Notes under the pieces: model-generated
The model's database searches: none
What the model was told of the DNA's origin: nothing
Seen by the model: only the letters and a program-made list of their open reading frames with translations
Assembly (NCBI RefSeq): GCF_039978735.1
Contig: NZ_JBDWAS010000021.1
Coordinates: 14,763 to 78,762 of the forward strand
Direction of reading: 5' to 3'
Length of the DNA stretch: 64,000 nt
From: Maricaulis sp039978735
GTDB lineage: Bacteria > Pseudomonadota > Alphaproteobacteria > Caulobacterales > Maricaulaceae
Part shown: positions 38,887-48,525 of the stretch, piece by piece
Position numbering within the stretch: the stretch's first letter is position 1
Layout of the letters: each line of letters opens with the position of its first letter
Program-made: the position numbers and the translations under genes

Positions 38887-38967
38887 CGCGTGGCAACGCC
38901 GCGCAAAACGAAAACCGCCCTGCCCCCGAAACGAGACGCATCGCGGCGCTTTGGCTATAGCTGCGCC

Positions 38968-40149
38968 ATGACTGCCGCTGCCGAACTCACCGATCTGCGC
39001 CGGGGCAATACGCGCGCCCTGATTGCCGCCATCTGCTGTGCCGGCGTGTGCGGGATCGTGTTTGGCTTGTCCATGCCGCTGATCTCGCTGCGCCTGGAAT
39101 ACATGACCGGGTCCGGTGTGCTGGTGGGGCTCAATGGTGCGGCCGCGGCCCTGTCGACCCTGGTGATGGCGCCGCTCGTGCCGCGCCTGATGACGCTGGC
39201 GCCGCCGCGCTACATGCTGATCGGCAATCTTGTTGTCGCGGCAGCCCTGTTCGCGCTCTTCCCGGCCTTCCCGGTGGTGGCGATCTGGTTTGCCCTGCGT
39301 TTCCTGAGCGGCTGCAATATCACCGTCGTCTTCGTGATTTCCGAAAGCTGGATCAACCAGGTGGTCACGCCGGCGCGGCGCGCCTTCATGCTGGGTGTCT
39401 ACGGCACGGCGCTGGCGGGCGGTTTCGGCATTGGCGGCCTTCTGTTCTCGGTGCTCGATCCGACCGGCGACCTGCCCTTCTACGTCGCCTCCGCCATATT
39501 CCTTCTGGGCACCCTGCCCGTGGCCCTGCTGCGCGGTCCCCAGGCCGTGGCGCCCGACCGCGACGGCTCCTCGCTCAAGGCGATGCTGGGCGCAGCCCGC
39601 TCGGCTCCGGCCGCCATCCTGGCGGGCCTGGCTTTCGGCGCGCTGGAGACGCTGCTTTTCTCGCTACTGCCGGTCTATGGCGAGCGGATCGAGCTGACCC
39701 ATGCCACGATCGGCATGATGGTGTTCGCCGTCGCCATGGGCGCGCTGAGCTTCCAGATCCCGCTGGGCTGGATCGCCGACCGGACCGACCGGCGCGCCAC
39801 CCTGTTCTGGATCGCCGTAACGACGACCTTCGTGCCCGTGGGGATCGGTCTGGCCGGCGGGTTCACGCCGGCCCTCCTGCCCCTCCTCTTCATCCAGGCC
39901 GGGGTTGCCAGCGGACTCTACTCGGTCGGCCTGTCCCTGCTGGGCGAACGCTTTGCCGGCGGTGCCGTGGCGGCAGCCAATGCCGGCTTCATCTTCGCCT
40001 ACGGGCTGGGCAGTTTTGCCGGCCCGCCGGTTGCCGGCAGCGCCATGGACACGATCGGGCCCTGGGGGCTGTTATGGACGCTGTCCGCGGTCTCGGCGGC
40101 CTATGTGCTGGTCTTCGGCTTCAGACGCCTGACAGCACAGAGCGATTGA
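38968..40149 (+). CDS. MFS transporter (YcaD/UMF-like)
   Basis: A 393-residue transporter with twelve hydrophobic helices in two halves. The loop motif RLEYMTGSGVLVGLNGA, ESWINQVVTPARRAFMLGVY in the first half and GWIADRTDRRATLFW between the later helices match the YcaD-like branch of the major facilitator superfamily. The substrate is unknown. The ATG at 38968 (MTAAAELTDLRRGNTRAL) is chosen; the open frame to 38767 would read through repeat copy 3. Confidence 0.87.
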   Translation: MTAAAELTDLRRGNTRALIAAICCAGVCGIVFGLSMPLISLRLEYMTGSGVLVGLNGAAAALSTLVMAPLVPRLMTLAPPRYMLIGNLVVAAALFALFPAFPVVAIWFALRFLSGCNITVVFVISESWINQVVTPARRAFMLGVYGTALAGGFGIGGLLFSVLDPTGDLPFYVASAIFLLGTLPVALLRGPQAVAPDRDGSSLKAMLGAARSAPAAILAGLAFGALETLLFSLLPVYGERIELTHATIGMMVFAVAMGALSFQIPLGWIADRTDRRATLFWIAVTTTFVPVGIGLAGGFTPALLPLLFIQAGVASGLYSVGLSLLGERFAGGAVAAANAGFIFAYGLGSFAGPPVAGSAMDTIGPWGLLWTLSAVSAAYVLVFGFRRLTAQSD

Positions 40150-40162
40150 CCGCCGAGAACAG

Positions 40163-40190
40163 TTGACACTGACGCGCCCATGCGTATGTT
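40163..40190 (+). promoter_or_regulatory. Promoter of rpmG
   Basis: Consensus TTGACA (40163-40168) and TATGTT (40185-40190), spacer 16 bp, lie 70 bp upstream of the L33 ATG. Confidence 0.75.
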
Positions 40191-40259
40191 CGCGCGCTCC
40201 CGCGACGGCATGCGCCGTGGCGCACGTGACATCCGGGACTGCAGACAGGATTTAGAGCC

Positions 40260-40427
40260 ATGGCGAAGCCGACAACCATCAAGATCCGCCTGAACTCGAC
40301 GGCCGGTACGGGTTACTTCTACGTGACCAAGAAGAACGCCCGCACGATGACCGAGAAGCTCGTGCTGAAGAAGTACGACCCGGTCGCGCGCAAGCACGTC
40401 GAATTCAAGGAAGCCAAGATCAAGTAG
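40260..40427 (+). CDS. rpmG: 50S ribosomal protein L33
   Basis: A 55-residue basic protein beginning MAKPTTIKIRLNSTAGTGYF, followed by YVTKKNARTMTEKLVLKKYD and ending KHVEFKEAKIK, the full L33 sequence of alphaproteobacteria. It has no zinc-binding cysteines, so it is the C-minus form that does not depend on zinc. It stands alone with its own promoter and a hairpin terminator at 40476-40512. Confidence 0.97.
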   Translation: MAKPTTIKIRLNSTAGTGYFYVTKKNARTMTEKLVLKKYDPVARKHVEFKEAKIK

Positions 40428-40475
40428 GACAGGCGCCCGACGCTTTTCCGAACGCATCTTGCGACGACAGACACA

Positions 40476-40512
40476 GAACGGCCCCGCCGGAGAAATCCGG
40501 CGGGGCCGTTCT
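40476..40512 (+). terminator. Hairpin terminator between rpmG and pleD
   Basis: Arms AGAACGGCCCCGCCGG and CCGGCGGGGCCGTTCT (16 bp) surround the loop AGAAAT. No long T run follows on the plus strand (TTCTATTT). It can serve both convergent genes. Confidence 0.75.
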
Positions 40513-40551
40513 ATTTGCATCTGCTGCCTGTAAGCCGTCAGCTGTGAGCCG

Positions 40552-41910
<1,359 letters not shown>

Positions 41911-41941
41911 ACCTGTTCGCCCCTAACGCTAACGCCTGTCC

Positions 41942-42307
41942 CTAGTCCAGAAACTGCCGGACCGTCTCGATGAAGGTGGTCACGGTGATCGGCTTGGACA
42001 GATAGGCCTCGCAACCGCCCTCCCGGATCCGCTCCTCATCGCCCTTCATGGCAAACGCCGTCACGGCCACAACCGGGATCGCCGACAGGGTCTCGTCATC
42101 CTTCAGCCACTTGGTGACTTCGAGGCCGGAGACTTCCGGCAGCTGGATGTCCATGAGAATCAGGTCGGGTGCATGCTCGCGCGCCATCTCGAGCGCCTTG
42201 AAGCCGTCCTTGGTCTGCAAGGTCTCGTAGCCATGGGCCTCCAACAGGTCGTTGAAGAGCTTCATGTTGAGCTCGTTATCCTCGACGATCAGGACCTTTT
42301 TGGGCAT
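41942..42307 (-). CDS. divK: Cell-fate response regulator DivK
   Basis: A 121-residue single-domain receiver with phospho-acceptor Asp53 (LILMDIQLPEVSG), acidic residues at 9-10 and the conserved VAVTAFAMKGDEERIREGGC segment, nearly identical to Caulobacter DivK. Phosphorylated DivK feeds through DivL and CckA to control CtrA activity. The start MPKKVLIVEDNELNMKLF at 42307 is preferred over a Met four codons upstream (42319). With pleD downstream it forms the classic polarity operon. Confidence 0.96.
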   Translation of the reverse strand: MPKKVLIVEDNELNMKLFNDLLEAHGYETLQTKDGFKALEMAREHAPDLILMDIQLPEVSGLEVTKWLKDDETLSAIPVVAVTAFAMKGDEERIREGGCEAYLSKPITVTTFIETVRQFLD

Positions 42308-42437
42308 GACCTGCAGCATGTCGGCGACGCGCTTCCCGTTTGATGCACTGTTTTACCGTGCGTGTTTAACCCCGCCTGCATCAAACCCGATCTTCCTTAA
42401 CCAACCATGAGTCAACGGGTACTTTTCGTCCCTTTCG

Positions 42438-42452
42438 GAACAAGATAAGAAC
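42438..42452 (-). promoter_or_regulatory. LexA (SOS) box upstream of the ROK kinase-dinB operon
   Basis: The minus strand reads GTTCTTATCTTGTTC, an exact match to GTTC-N7-GTTC, the direct-repeat LexA site of alphaproteobacteria. It ends 47 bp before the ROK kinase ATG, where a promoter is expected. The nearest SOS-type gene is dinB, second in the operon. Confidence 0.85.
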
Positions 42453-42499
42453 AAATTGGCAGATTTGAAGGGCAATCTTGTCCACGGGTGGTGCGCGGC

Positions 42500-43393
42500 A
42501 TGATACGAATCGGGATCGACCTGGGCGGCACGAAGATCGAGGCCGCCGCCATGAATGCCGCCGGCGATATCCTGGCGCGCGAGCGGCGTCCGACACCGGG
42601 CAGTTATGGCGCACTACTGGACACGATTGTTGCTCTTATTGCGCACCTGGAGAGTGATTATGGACCCGCTAAGGTGGGGGTTGGTCATCCCGGCTCCCTC
42701 AGTCCGAAGACCGGCCATATCCGCAACGCCAACTCGCAATGGCTGAACGACCGTGCCCTGGGCAGCGACCTGGAAGCCCGGCTCGATCGCCCGGTGCGCC
42801 TCGCCAATGACGCCGACTGTTTCGCCCTGTCCGAAGCCCGCGACGGCGCGGCAGCCGGTGCCAACATCGTGTTCGGTGTCATCCTGGGTACCGGTACCGG
42901 CGGCGGCATCGTGATCGACGGCAAGCTGCTCGATGGTGCGCAGCGGATCGCCGGTGAGTGGGGACACAATCCCCTGCCCTGGCCACAGCCGGACGAATAT
43001 CCCGGTCCGCAATGCTGGTGCGGCCAGACCGGCTGCCTCGAGACCTGGCTGTCCGGACCCGGCATCGCGCAGGACCATGCCCGCCGCACGGGCACCACGC
43101 TGACAGCGCTCGATATCGCCCGCTCGCCGGACCCCGCCTGCCGTGACAGCATGGCCCGCCATGCCGACCGGCTGGCCCGTGCGCTGGCCAGCGTCGTCAA
43201 TCTGATCGACCCGCACGTGATCGTCCTGGGCGGCGGTGTCTCGAATGTCGACGGCCTGGCAGAGACGGTACAGGAGCGCCTGGCGGCGCACATCTTCTCG
43301 GACGTTCTGGAGACACGGGTCGTCCGCCATCTCCATGGCGACAGTTCCGGCGTGAGGGGTGCGGCCTGGCTGTGGCCGGCCGAGCCACGATGA
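42500..43393 (+). CDS. ROK family sugar kinase (fructokinase/NagK-like)
   Basis: A 297-residue kinase with the ATP-binding start MIRIGIDLGGTKIEAAAMN, the ROK signature and the zinc motif CWCGQTGCLETW (CxCGxxGCxE). EWGHNPLPWPQPDEYPGPQC is typical of the NagK/Mak branch, so fructose, mannose or N-acetylglucosamine are possible substrates; sequence alone does not choose. Upstream GTG codons at 42488 and 42491 are alternatives. Its stop overlaps the dinB start by 4 bp, and the LexA box upstream would put both genes under SOS control. Confidence 0.87.
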   Translation: MIRIGIDLGGTKIEAAAMNAAGDILARERRPTPGSYGALLDTIVALIAHLESDYGPAKVGVGHPGSLSPKTGHIRNANSQWLNDRALGSDLEARLDRPVRLANDADCFALSEARDGAAAGANIVFGVILGTGTGGGIVIDGKLLDGAQRIAGEWGHNPLPWPQPDEYPGPQCWCGQTGCLETWLSGPGIAQDHARRTGTTLTALDIARSPDPACRDSMARHADRLARALASVVNLIDPHVIVLGGGVSNVDGLAETVQERLAAHIFSDVLETRVVRHLHGDSSGVRGAAWLWPAEPR

Positions 43394-44673
43394 GCGGCGA
43401 TCCGGGCTATTGCCGGGCCTGTCTGGCGCCCCTGCCGAACGGTGCCGGCGATGCCTGCCCGTCCTGCGGTTCGCACAAACTGCTGCGGCATCGCGAAATC
43501 AACACGCTGTCGATCGCCCATATCGATTGCGACGCCTTCTTTGCCGCCATTGAGAAACGCGACAATCCGGCGCTGGAGGAATTGCCGGTCATTGTCGGTG
43601 GCGGCCAGCGGGGCGTGGTCTCGACCTGCTGCTATGTAGCACGGCTCTATGGCGTGCATTCGGCCATGCCGATGTTCAAGGCCCTGAAAGCCTGCCCGGA
43701 CGCCGTGGTGATCAAGCCCGAGCACGGCAAGTATGTCACCGAAGGGCGCCGTATTCGCGAGCTGATGCAGGACGTTACCCCGCTGGTCGAACCGCTGTCG
43801 ATCGACGAAGCCTTCCTCGACCTGACGGGCACGACACGCCTGCACGGCGCGCCTCCGGCCCAGACGCTCCTGCGCCTGCAGCGCCGTATCCGCGAGACGG
43901 TCGGTATCACCGTCTCCGTCGGCCTCTCCTTCAACAAATTCCTCGCCAAGACCGCGTCCGACCTCGACAAGCCGCACGGCTTTGCCGTCATCGGCGAAGG
44001 CGATGCGCAGGCTTTCCTGGAAAAGCAGCCGGTGCGGGCCATCTATGGTGTCGGCCCGGCCTTTGCTGCCAAGCTGGAGCGTGATGGCATCCGCACCCTC
44101 GCCGACATCAGCCGGCATGGCGACAAGGAGATGGCGCGGCGCTATGGCGAGATGGGTTTCCACCTGGCTCGCCTCGCGCGCGGCGAGGATACACGCCGGG
44201 TCAAGCCGGAACGCGACCGCAAGAGCGTGTCGAGCGAGACCACTTTCAATGCCGATCATGACGACCGGGAGACGCTGGAAAAACAGCTCTGGCGCCTGTG
44301 CGTCCGCGTCTCGGACCAGATGAAGGCACAGGCGATTTCCGGCTCGGTGGTAACATTGAAACTCAAGACGTCCGGCTTCAAGACCCGGACGCGGCGGCGC
44401 ACCCTGTCTGAGCCCAGCCAGCTGGCCGACACACTGTTCAGGGTAGGAAAGGAATTGCTGGCACCGGAGATTGACGGCACGCGCTACCGGCTGATCGGGA
44501 TCGGTTTTTCCGGCCTCCAGCCCGCCGTCGCAGACAGCGGCGATCTTCTCGACCCCAATGCCATCCGCCGCGCAACGGCCGAACGCGCGATCGACAGGGC
44601 CCGCGCAAAATTCGGCGGCGATGCCGTGGTCAAGGGCATCGCCTTCCGCGCCAAGCCGAAGCGGGAGCGCTAG
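43390..44673 (+). CDS. dinB: DNA polymerase IV (Y family)
   Basis: A 427-residue lesion-bypass polymerase. The catalytic acidic residues are in HIDCDAFFAAIEK and SIDEAFLDLTG; helix-hairpin-helix and little-finger regions follow. The first 35 residues add a small zinc ribbon (CRACL then CPSCGSHK), as in many alphaproteobacterial DinB proteins. The start ATG overlaps the ROK kinase stop (ATGA). DinB makes translesion copies at the price of mutations and is usually LexA-regulated, which the upstream LexA box supports. Confidence 0.95.
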   Translation: MSGDPGYCRACLAPLPNGAGDACPSCGSHKLLRHREINTLSIAHIDCDAFFAAIEKRDNPALEELPVIVGGGQRGVVSTCCYVARLYGVHSAMPMFKALKACPDAVVIKPEHGKYVTEGRRIRELMQDVTPLVEPLSIDEAFLDLTGTTRLHGAPPAQTLLRLQRRIRETVGITVSVGLSFNKFLAKTASDLDKPHGFAVIGEGDAQAFLEKQPVRAIYGVGPAFAAKLERDGIRTLADISRHGDKEMARRYGEMGFHLARLARGEDTRRVKPERDRKSVSSETTFNADHDDRETLEKQLWRLCVRVSDQMKAQAISGSVVTLKLKTSGFKTRTRRRTLSEPSQLADTLFRVGKELLAPEIDGTRYRLIGIGFSGLQPAVADSGDLLDPNAIRRATAERAIDRARAKFGGDAVVKGIAFRAKPKRER

Positions 44674-44679
44674 AACCCG

Positions 44680-45546
44680 TCAATCTGCCGTCGTGTCGAA
44701 CCAGTCGAACGGCATCGGCCACAGTCCCTCGGCGCCGCGCCGGAAGGCCCCGGAATGCCCGACCCGCCTGGCGCCGATATCCTCGGGGGCAAGGGTGACG
44801 AGTCCGGTGGGTGCAGCGGAATAAAGATCGAGAATATCCTGCGCGGCGCCTGTCGTCGCAATCGGATCGTCGGTAAACTGGTAGGAGCGGATCGGAGCCT
44901 CGACCGCGCCGAAACAATGTTCCCCGATCGCATCGAAATCATCGCCCAGATAGCCGGGTCTGGATGCCCAGCGCCGCCATTGCAGAAACACATCCCGCGG
45001 CAGCGCCGTGCCGCCCCACATGCCACCCGGCGGGATATATCCTTTCAGGGCGAGGCAAGCCGGGCCGTAGGCGAACCAGAAGAACAGGACCTGCGGCCGG
45101 TAATAGGCCAGATGCCGCCCCCAATGCCCCGACCCGACACAGATGAAGGCATGCGCACGCGCCTTTGCGGCATTGTCGGCCAGGCCGACAAGATGCCCGC
45201 CCACCGAATGACCCAGCGTGAAGAGCGGCTTACCGGGTGCCAGCGCCTCAGCCCGGTCGAGCGCGGCGGTAAAGTCGAACCGGCCCCAGTCGACAATATT
45301 CGCCGTGTAGCCGCGCATCCGCGCCGGCGCCGACCCCGCAATCCCGCGATAATCATAGAGCAGGCAGGCATAGCCCCGCTCGGCACCGGCCAGGGCGATC
45401 CGGCGGTAGAAGCCCTTGGGAAAGCCGGTCCCCGAGGAGATCAGAACCGCCGCCCGCGGCTGTTCGGGCGCGATGATCCGCCCCGACAGCGAGTAGCCGT
45501 CGCGCGCATCGAATCGGATTTCGTCTTCACGGATCATCGTCGTCAT
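44680..45546 (-). CDS. Alpha/beta hydrolase
   Basis: A 288-residue protein with the alpha/beta-hydrolase core: LLYDYRGIAGS after strand 4, and the nucleophile elbow GHSVGG (LFTLGHSVGGHLVGL) near residue 113. A helical cap with LAYYRPQVLFFWFAYGP follows. It resembles the COG4757 type of predicted hydrolases, whose substrates are unknown. It is convergent with dinB with 6 bp between the stops. Confidence 0.82.
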   Translation of the reverse strand: MTTMIREDEIRFDARDGYSLSGRIIAPEQPRAAVLISSGTGFPKGFYRRIALAGAERGYACLLYDYRGIAGSAPARMRGYTANIVDWGRFDFTAALDRAEALAPGKPLFTLGHSVGGHLVGLADNAAKARAHAFICVGSGHWGRHLAYYRPQVLFFWFAYGPACLALKGYIPPGGMWGGTALPRDVFLQWRRWASRPGYLGDDFDAIGEHCFGAVEAPIRSYQFTDDPIATTGAAQDILDLYSAAPTGLVTLAPEDIGARRVGHSGAFRRGAEGLWPMPFDWFDTTAD

Positions 45547-45648
45547 GTGCGCACTGTGCCGGATGACGTTCGCGTCAAGTCAAGCAGGCAGATTGCATGG
45601 GGCCGATACGTCACTAAGTTGTCGGCATATCGAGCCAAGGAGCGCCCC

Positions 45649-46110
45649 ATGTCCGCCATCGAAGCCCGTCTTGCCGAGCTCGGCATTTCCCTGCCCGAAC
45701 CGGTTGCCCCGGTTGCCAATTATGTCCCCTTCATGCGCACCGGCGATCAGGTCTTCCTGTCCGGACAGGTCTCGATCGGCCCGGACGGGCTGGTCGCCGG
45801 TACGCTGGGCGGCGACATGGATCTGGAAGCCGGACAGGCCGCGGCGCGGCTGTGCGGCATCAATCTCATTGCCCAGATGAAAGCCGCCTGCGACGGCGAT
45901 CTGGAACGCGTGAAGCGGGTCGTCCGTCTTGGCGGCTTCGTGGCTGCCGCCCCGTCCTTCACCGATATTCCCAAAGTGGTGAATGGCTGTTCCGACCTGA
46001 TGGTCGATGTGTTCGGCGACAAGGGCCGCCATGCCCGCTCCGCCGTCTCGTGTCCCGTCCTGCCCCTGGGTGCCGCCGTCGAGGTCGATGCCGTATTCGA
46101 GATCGCCTGA
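45649..46110 (+). CDS. RidA family (YjgF/YER057c) protein
   Basis: A 153-residue member of the longer RidA branch. YVPFMRTGDQVFLSGQVSIG, GDLERVKRVVRLGGFVAAAP and ARSAVSCPVLPLGAAVEVDA cover the family core; the last holds the Arg that contacts the substrate carboxylate in active RidA. Active members hydrolyse enamine/imine intermediates from PLP enzymes. AAGGAG at 45637-45642 supports the start. The stop overlaps the ATG of the cupin gene, so the two are cotranslated. Confidence 0.9.
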   Translation: MSAIEARLAELGISLPEPVAPVANYVPFMRTGDQVFLSGQVSIGPDGLVAGTLGGDMDLEAGQAAARLCGINLIAQMKAACDGDLERVKRVVRLGGFVAAAPSFTDIPKVVNGCSDLMVDVFGDKGRHARSAVSCPVLPLGAAVEVDAVFEIA

Positions 46111-46421
46111 TGAAACGCATCCGCGCACGGGACTTCACCGCCGAACGGGCCTGGGGTGCCGAACGCCTCGCCCTGTTCGGATCCACCGGGGTCAGCCTGC
46201 ACTGGACCGACCAGCCCTATCGCTGGCACCGCAATACCGGCGACGAGGTCTTCGTGGTGCTCGATGGCCGGGTCGAGATGAAATACCGCGAGGCCGGCGT
46301 CGAGAAATCCATGCTGCTGGAAGCCGGTGACGCGCTGGCCATCGGGGATGGCGAAGAGCATGTCGCCCATCCCCTGGGCGAAGCGCGCATTCTCGTCGTC
46401 GAGGACGCGGACAGCGACTAG
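46110..46421 (+). CDS. Small single-domain cupin
   Basis: A 103-residue cupin: the first motif is YRWHRNTGDEVFVVLDGRVE (His and Glu metal ligands) and the second is LEAGDALAIGDGEEHVAHPL (His). The TGATG overlap with the ridA-like gene shows coupling. The substrate is unknown; a role in the same small-molecule clean-up as RidA is a guess. Its last 4 bp overlap the convergent mntP gene. Confidence 0.85.
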   Translation: MKRIRARDFTAERAWGAERLALFGSTGVSLHWTDQPYRWHRNTGDEVFVVLDGRVEMKYREAGVEKSMLLEAGDALAIGDGEEHVAHPLGEARILVVEDADSD

Positions 46422-46993
46422 CCGCCGGTCATGTGGCTGACGAAGATCGAGACACCGATCAGGATCAGTACCGCCCCGCCGGCGATTTCGGCGAGCCCGC
46501 CCAGCCGCTCGGCGACCTTGGGACCGATCCGGTAGCCCAGGCTGGCCATGACAAAGGAGGTCAGCCCGATTGCCAGGGCCGACCAGGCGGGGCCGCCGGC
46601 AAGCGCCAGGGCGATCCCGACGGCAGCAGCATCGATACTGGTCCCCAGCGCGGTAACGACCGTGGCCAGCAGGCCCGACGCGGTGGGGGCCGGCTCTTCC
46701 GCTTCGCCCTCGTCCGCGTCCCCTAATCCATTACGGATCATCATGCCGCCGATTGCGACCAGAAGAATCAAGGCGATCCAGTGATCGACGGCGGTTATCC
46801 AGTGCGCCGCAATCCGCGCCAGCATCCAGCCCGCCAGGCACATCAGCCCCTCAGCGAGACCGAACACCGCCCCCACCCTCATGGCTCTCAGGGTTCGCGC
46901 GGTCGGATCCGAAGCACCCCGGGCGAGCGCAGCGGCAAAGGCGTCGGTCGAAAGGGAGAGGCTGGTGAGCGGGAGTGTGAGGAGCGAGATCAT
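46418..46993 (-). CDS. mntP: Manganese efflux pump MntP
   Basis: A 191-residue protein with six membrane helices. It carries the MntP signatures SLSTDAFAAALARGAS in the first helix and TALGTSIDAAAVGIALA in the fourth, each with the acidic residue needed for Mn export. The hydrophilic middle loop (DADEGEAEEPAPT) is acidic. In E. coli mntP is controlled by a yybP-ykoY riboswitch; the short leader here does not show that motif. It is convergent with the cupin gene. Confidence 0.92.
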   Translation of the reverse strand: MISLLTLPLTSLSLSTDAFAAALARGASDPTARTLRAMRVGAVFGLAEGLMCLAGWMLARIAAHWITAVDHWIALILLVAIGGMMIRNGLGDADEGEAEEPAPTASGLLATVVTALGTSIDAAAVGIALALAGGPAWSALAIGLTSFVMASLGYRIGPKVAERLGGLAEIAGGAVLILIGVSIFVSHMTGG

Positions 46994-47137
46994 GTCTCCG
47001 CATAGGCGCGGCAGTGCAGACCCGCAAGCGGTCGGTGCGCTTCAAAGCCTCACACGATGATTTTACACCGGAAAACCTCGCAGTGCGGGGCAAGACCGGC
47101 TAGATGTGCGGCGCTACCGGTTTCAAGGGGTCCGATC

Positions 47138-47881
47138 ATGACACGTTTTGCGGGAATTCTCGCCGCCGCCATTCTCCTGATGGGTTGCCAGCAAGGCGAT
47201 GCCAGCGCCCAGCTGTCCGATACCCAGCGCGAGGAAGTGCGCGACATTGTGCGCGACTACATCCTGGAGAACCCCGAAATCATCGAGGAAGCCCTGATCG
47301 AGCTGCAGCGCCGGGCCCGGGCCCGCGAGATGCAGGCCGCCTATGACGCCGTCGAAGCCCAGTCCGATGCGATCTACAACGATCCGCGCGACCCGCGCCT
47401 CGGCCCGGAAGACGCGGAGATCGTGATCGTCGAATTCATGGATTACAAATGCTCCTATTGCCGGGTCGCCAATGACTGGGTCGAAGACGTGCGCGAAGAG
47501 CATGGCGACCGCATCCAGTTCATCATCAAGGAATACCCGATCCTGGGCGAGGATTCGCTGGAAGCCTCGCGCGCGGCCATCGCTGCCCTGCAGCAGGGTA
47601 CGGACGTCTATGAAGCTTTCCACAATGCGATGGTGTCCTCCTCCGGCCCGCTACCCAGCGAGCGCATCAACCAGCTCGCCCGCGTGTCGGGTGTGGATGT
47701 CGAGCGCATGCGCGAGGCGATGGAGAGCCCGGCCATCATGGAACACATCAGCCAGGTCCGCTCGCTCGGCCAGGTACTGGGTGTGACGGGCACGCCCTTC
47801 TTCATCGTCGACGGCACGATCGTATCCGGCGCCAACGAGCTGGCGCTTGACCAGGCCCTGCAGCGGGCGCTCGCCGAGTAG
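47138..47881 (+). CDS. DsbA-family thiol-disulfide lipoprotein
   Basis: A 247-residue protein with a lipoprotein signal (MTRFAGILAAAILLMGC, lipidation Cys17) and a DsbA/DsbG-like thioredoxin fold with active site C105-S-Y-C108 (DYKCSYCRVAN) and the cis-proline loop VTGTPFFIVDG. The helical N-terminal stretch LSDTQREEVRDIVRDYILEN is common in the Com1/DsbA family of alphaproteobacteria. It oxidises or isomerises disulfides in the periplasm. AAGGGG lies 7 bases before the ATG. No dsbB-like partner is in the window. Confidence 0.9.
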   Translation: MTRFAGILAAAILLMGCQQGDASAQLSDTQREEVRDIVRDYILENPEIIEEALIELQRRARAREMQAAYDAVEAQSDAIYNDPRDPRLGPEDAEIVIVEFMDYKCSYCRVANDWVEDVREEHGDRIQFIIKEYPILGEDSLEASRAAIAALQQGTDVYEAFHNAMVSSSGPLPSERINQLARVSGVDVERMREAMESPAIMEHISQVRSLGQVLGVTGTPFFIVDGTIVSGANELALDQALQRALAE

Positions 47882-47973
47882 CCCTGCACACCCGCTTCGC
47901 GTCCCCGGAACAGGGGATGCCCGCGCCCGGTCCGGTTCGGCTAGATGATGGCGGAACCGGACCCGGAGACGCG

Positions 47974-48459
47974 ATGCGGTACGCATTCATCCCCATGGCC
48001 TGTCTTGCCATCCTGCCTGCAGCCTGCGGGAAGATGCCGGGCGAGCTGCGCGAATACGTGCAGCAGGAGGGCGATTGGGGCTGGGGCAACGGGACGGGCT
48101 GCAAGGACCGGACGGATGTCTGGGACATCGCGGGCGATCAGATCACGATCTACAGCCAGGGCGAGATTGCCGGATATCTGCGTCTGGATGAGCGTCGCGG
48201 TCTTTACTCCAATGGGCTGACGTCCGGCAGCGGGGCCTGGACCGACATGCTGTGGATACTGCACGGTCCGGCCCCGGACGGCAGCGGCGAGAGCGGCCGC
48301 CAGGAGATGCGTCTTGCAATCCGGGGCGGACCGGGGCGAACCACCGCCCTGCGCACCTATAATCACCGGCTCTTTATCGACGATGCGACGGGAGACCGCC
48401 GCCGGATCGACGAGCCCCGGCGCGGCGACCGCATGATCCCCTGCAATGAACGCAGGTGA
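47974..48459 (+). CDS. Unknown exported protein (putative lipoprotein)
   Basis: A 161-residue protein I do not recognise. The N-terminus MRYAFIPMACLAILPAACGK looks like an export signal with a weak lipobox ending in Cys18. The mature part is polar, with Trp-rich DWGWGNGTGC, WDIAGDQITIYSQGE and a C-terminal MIPCNERR; two cysteines could form a disulfide. It follows the DsbA-like gene on the same strand after 92 bp. Confidence 0.65.
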   Translation: MRYAFIPMACLAILPAACGKMPGELREYVQQEGDWGWGNGTGCKDRTDVWDIAGDQITIYSQGEIAGYLRLDERRGLYSNGLTSGSGAWTDMLWILHGPAPDGSGESGRQEMRLAIRGGPGRTTALRTYNHRLFIDDATGDRRRIDEPRRGDRMIPCNERR

Positions 48460-48525
48460 GAGCCGCCGGGCTTGCCGGTTCCGTCCTCCTGAACTGATGC
48501 CCGCCATCGCTAGCCGGACAAGCGG

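Larger units (their letters stand above)
38590..38967 (+). other. Right flank of the ptuAB island up to the MFS gene
   Basis: No protein gene is supported apart from the tentative 23-residue frame at 38677-38748. The stretch holds the ptuA upstream region (38590-38760, AT-richer) and then repeat copy 3 (38794-38886), where GC content returns to the genomic level. Confidence 0.5.

Noticed and set aside
36279..38967. Retron system around the HNH and ATPase genes
   Set aside because: No reverse transcriptase frame and no msr/msd-like inverted-repeat RNA is visible on either side.
42308..42437. CtrA binding site (TTAA-N7-TTAA) upstream of divK
   Set aside because: Single TTAA half-sites occur at about 42366 and 42398, but none has a second half at the right spacing.
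46994..47137. yybP-ykoY manganese riboswitch before mntP
   Set aside because: The leader is short and lacks the conserved bulge sequences; only an imperfect GACC/GGTC hairpin is present.
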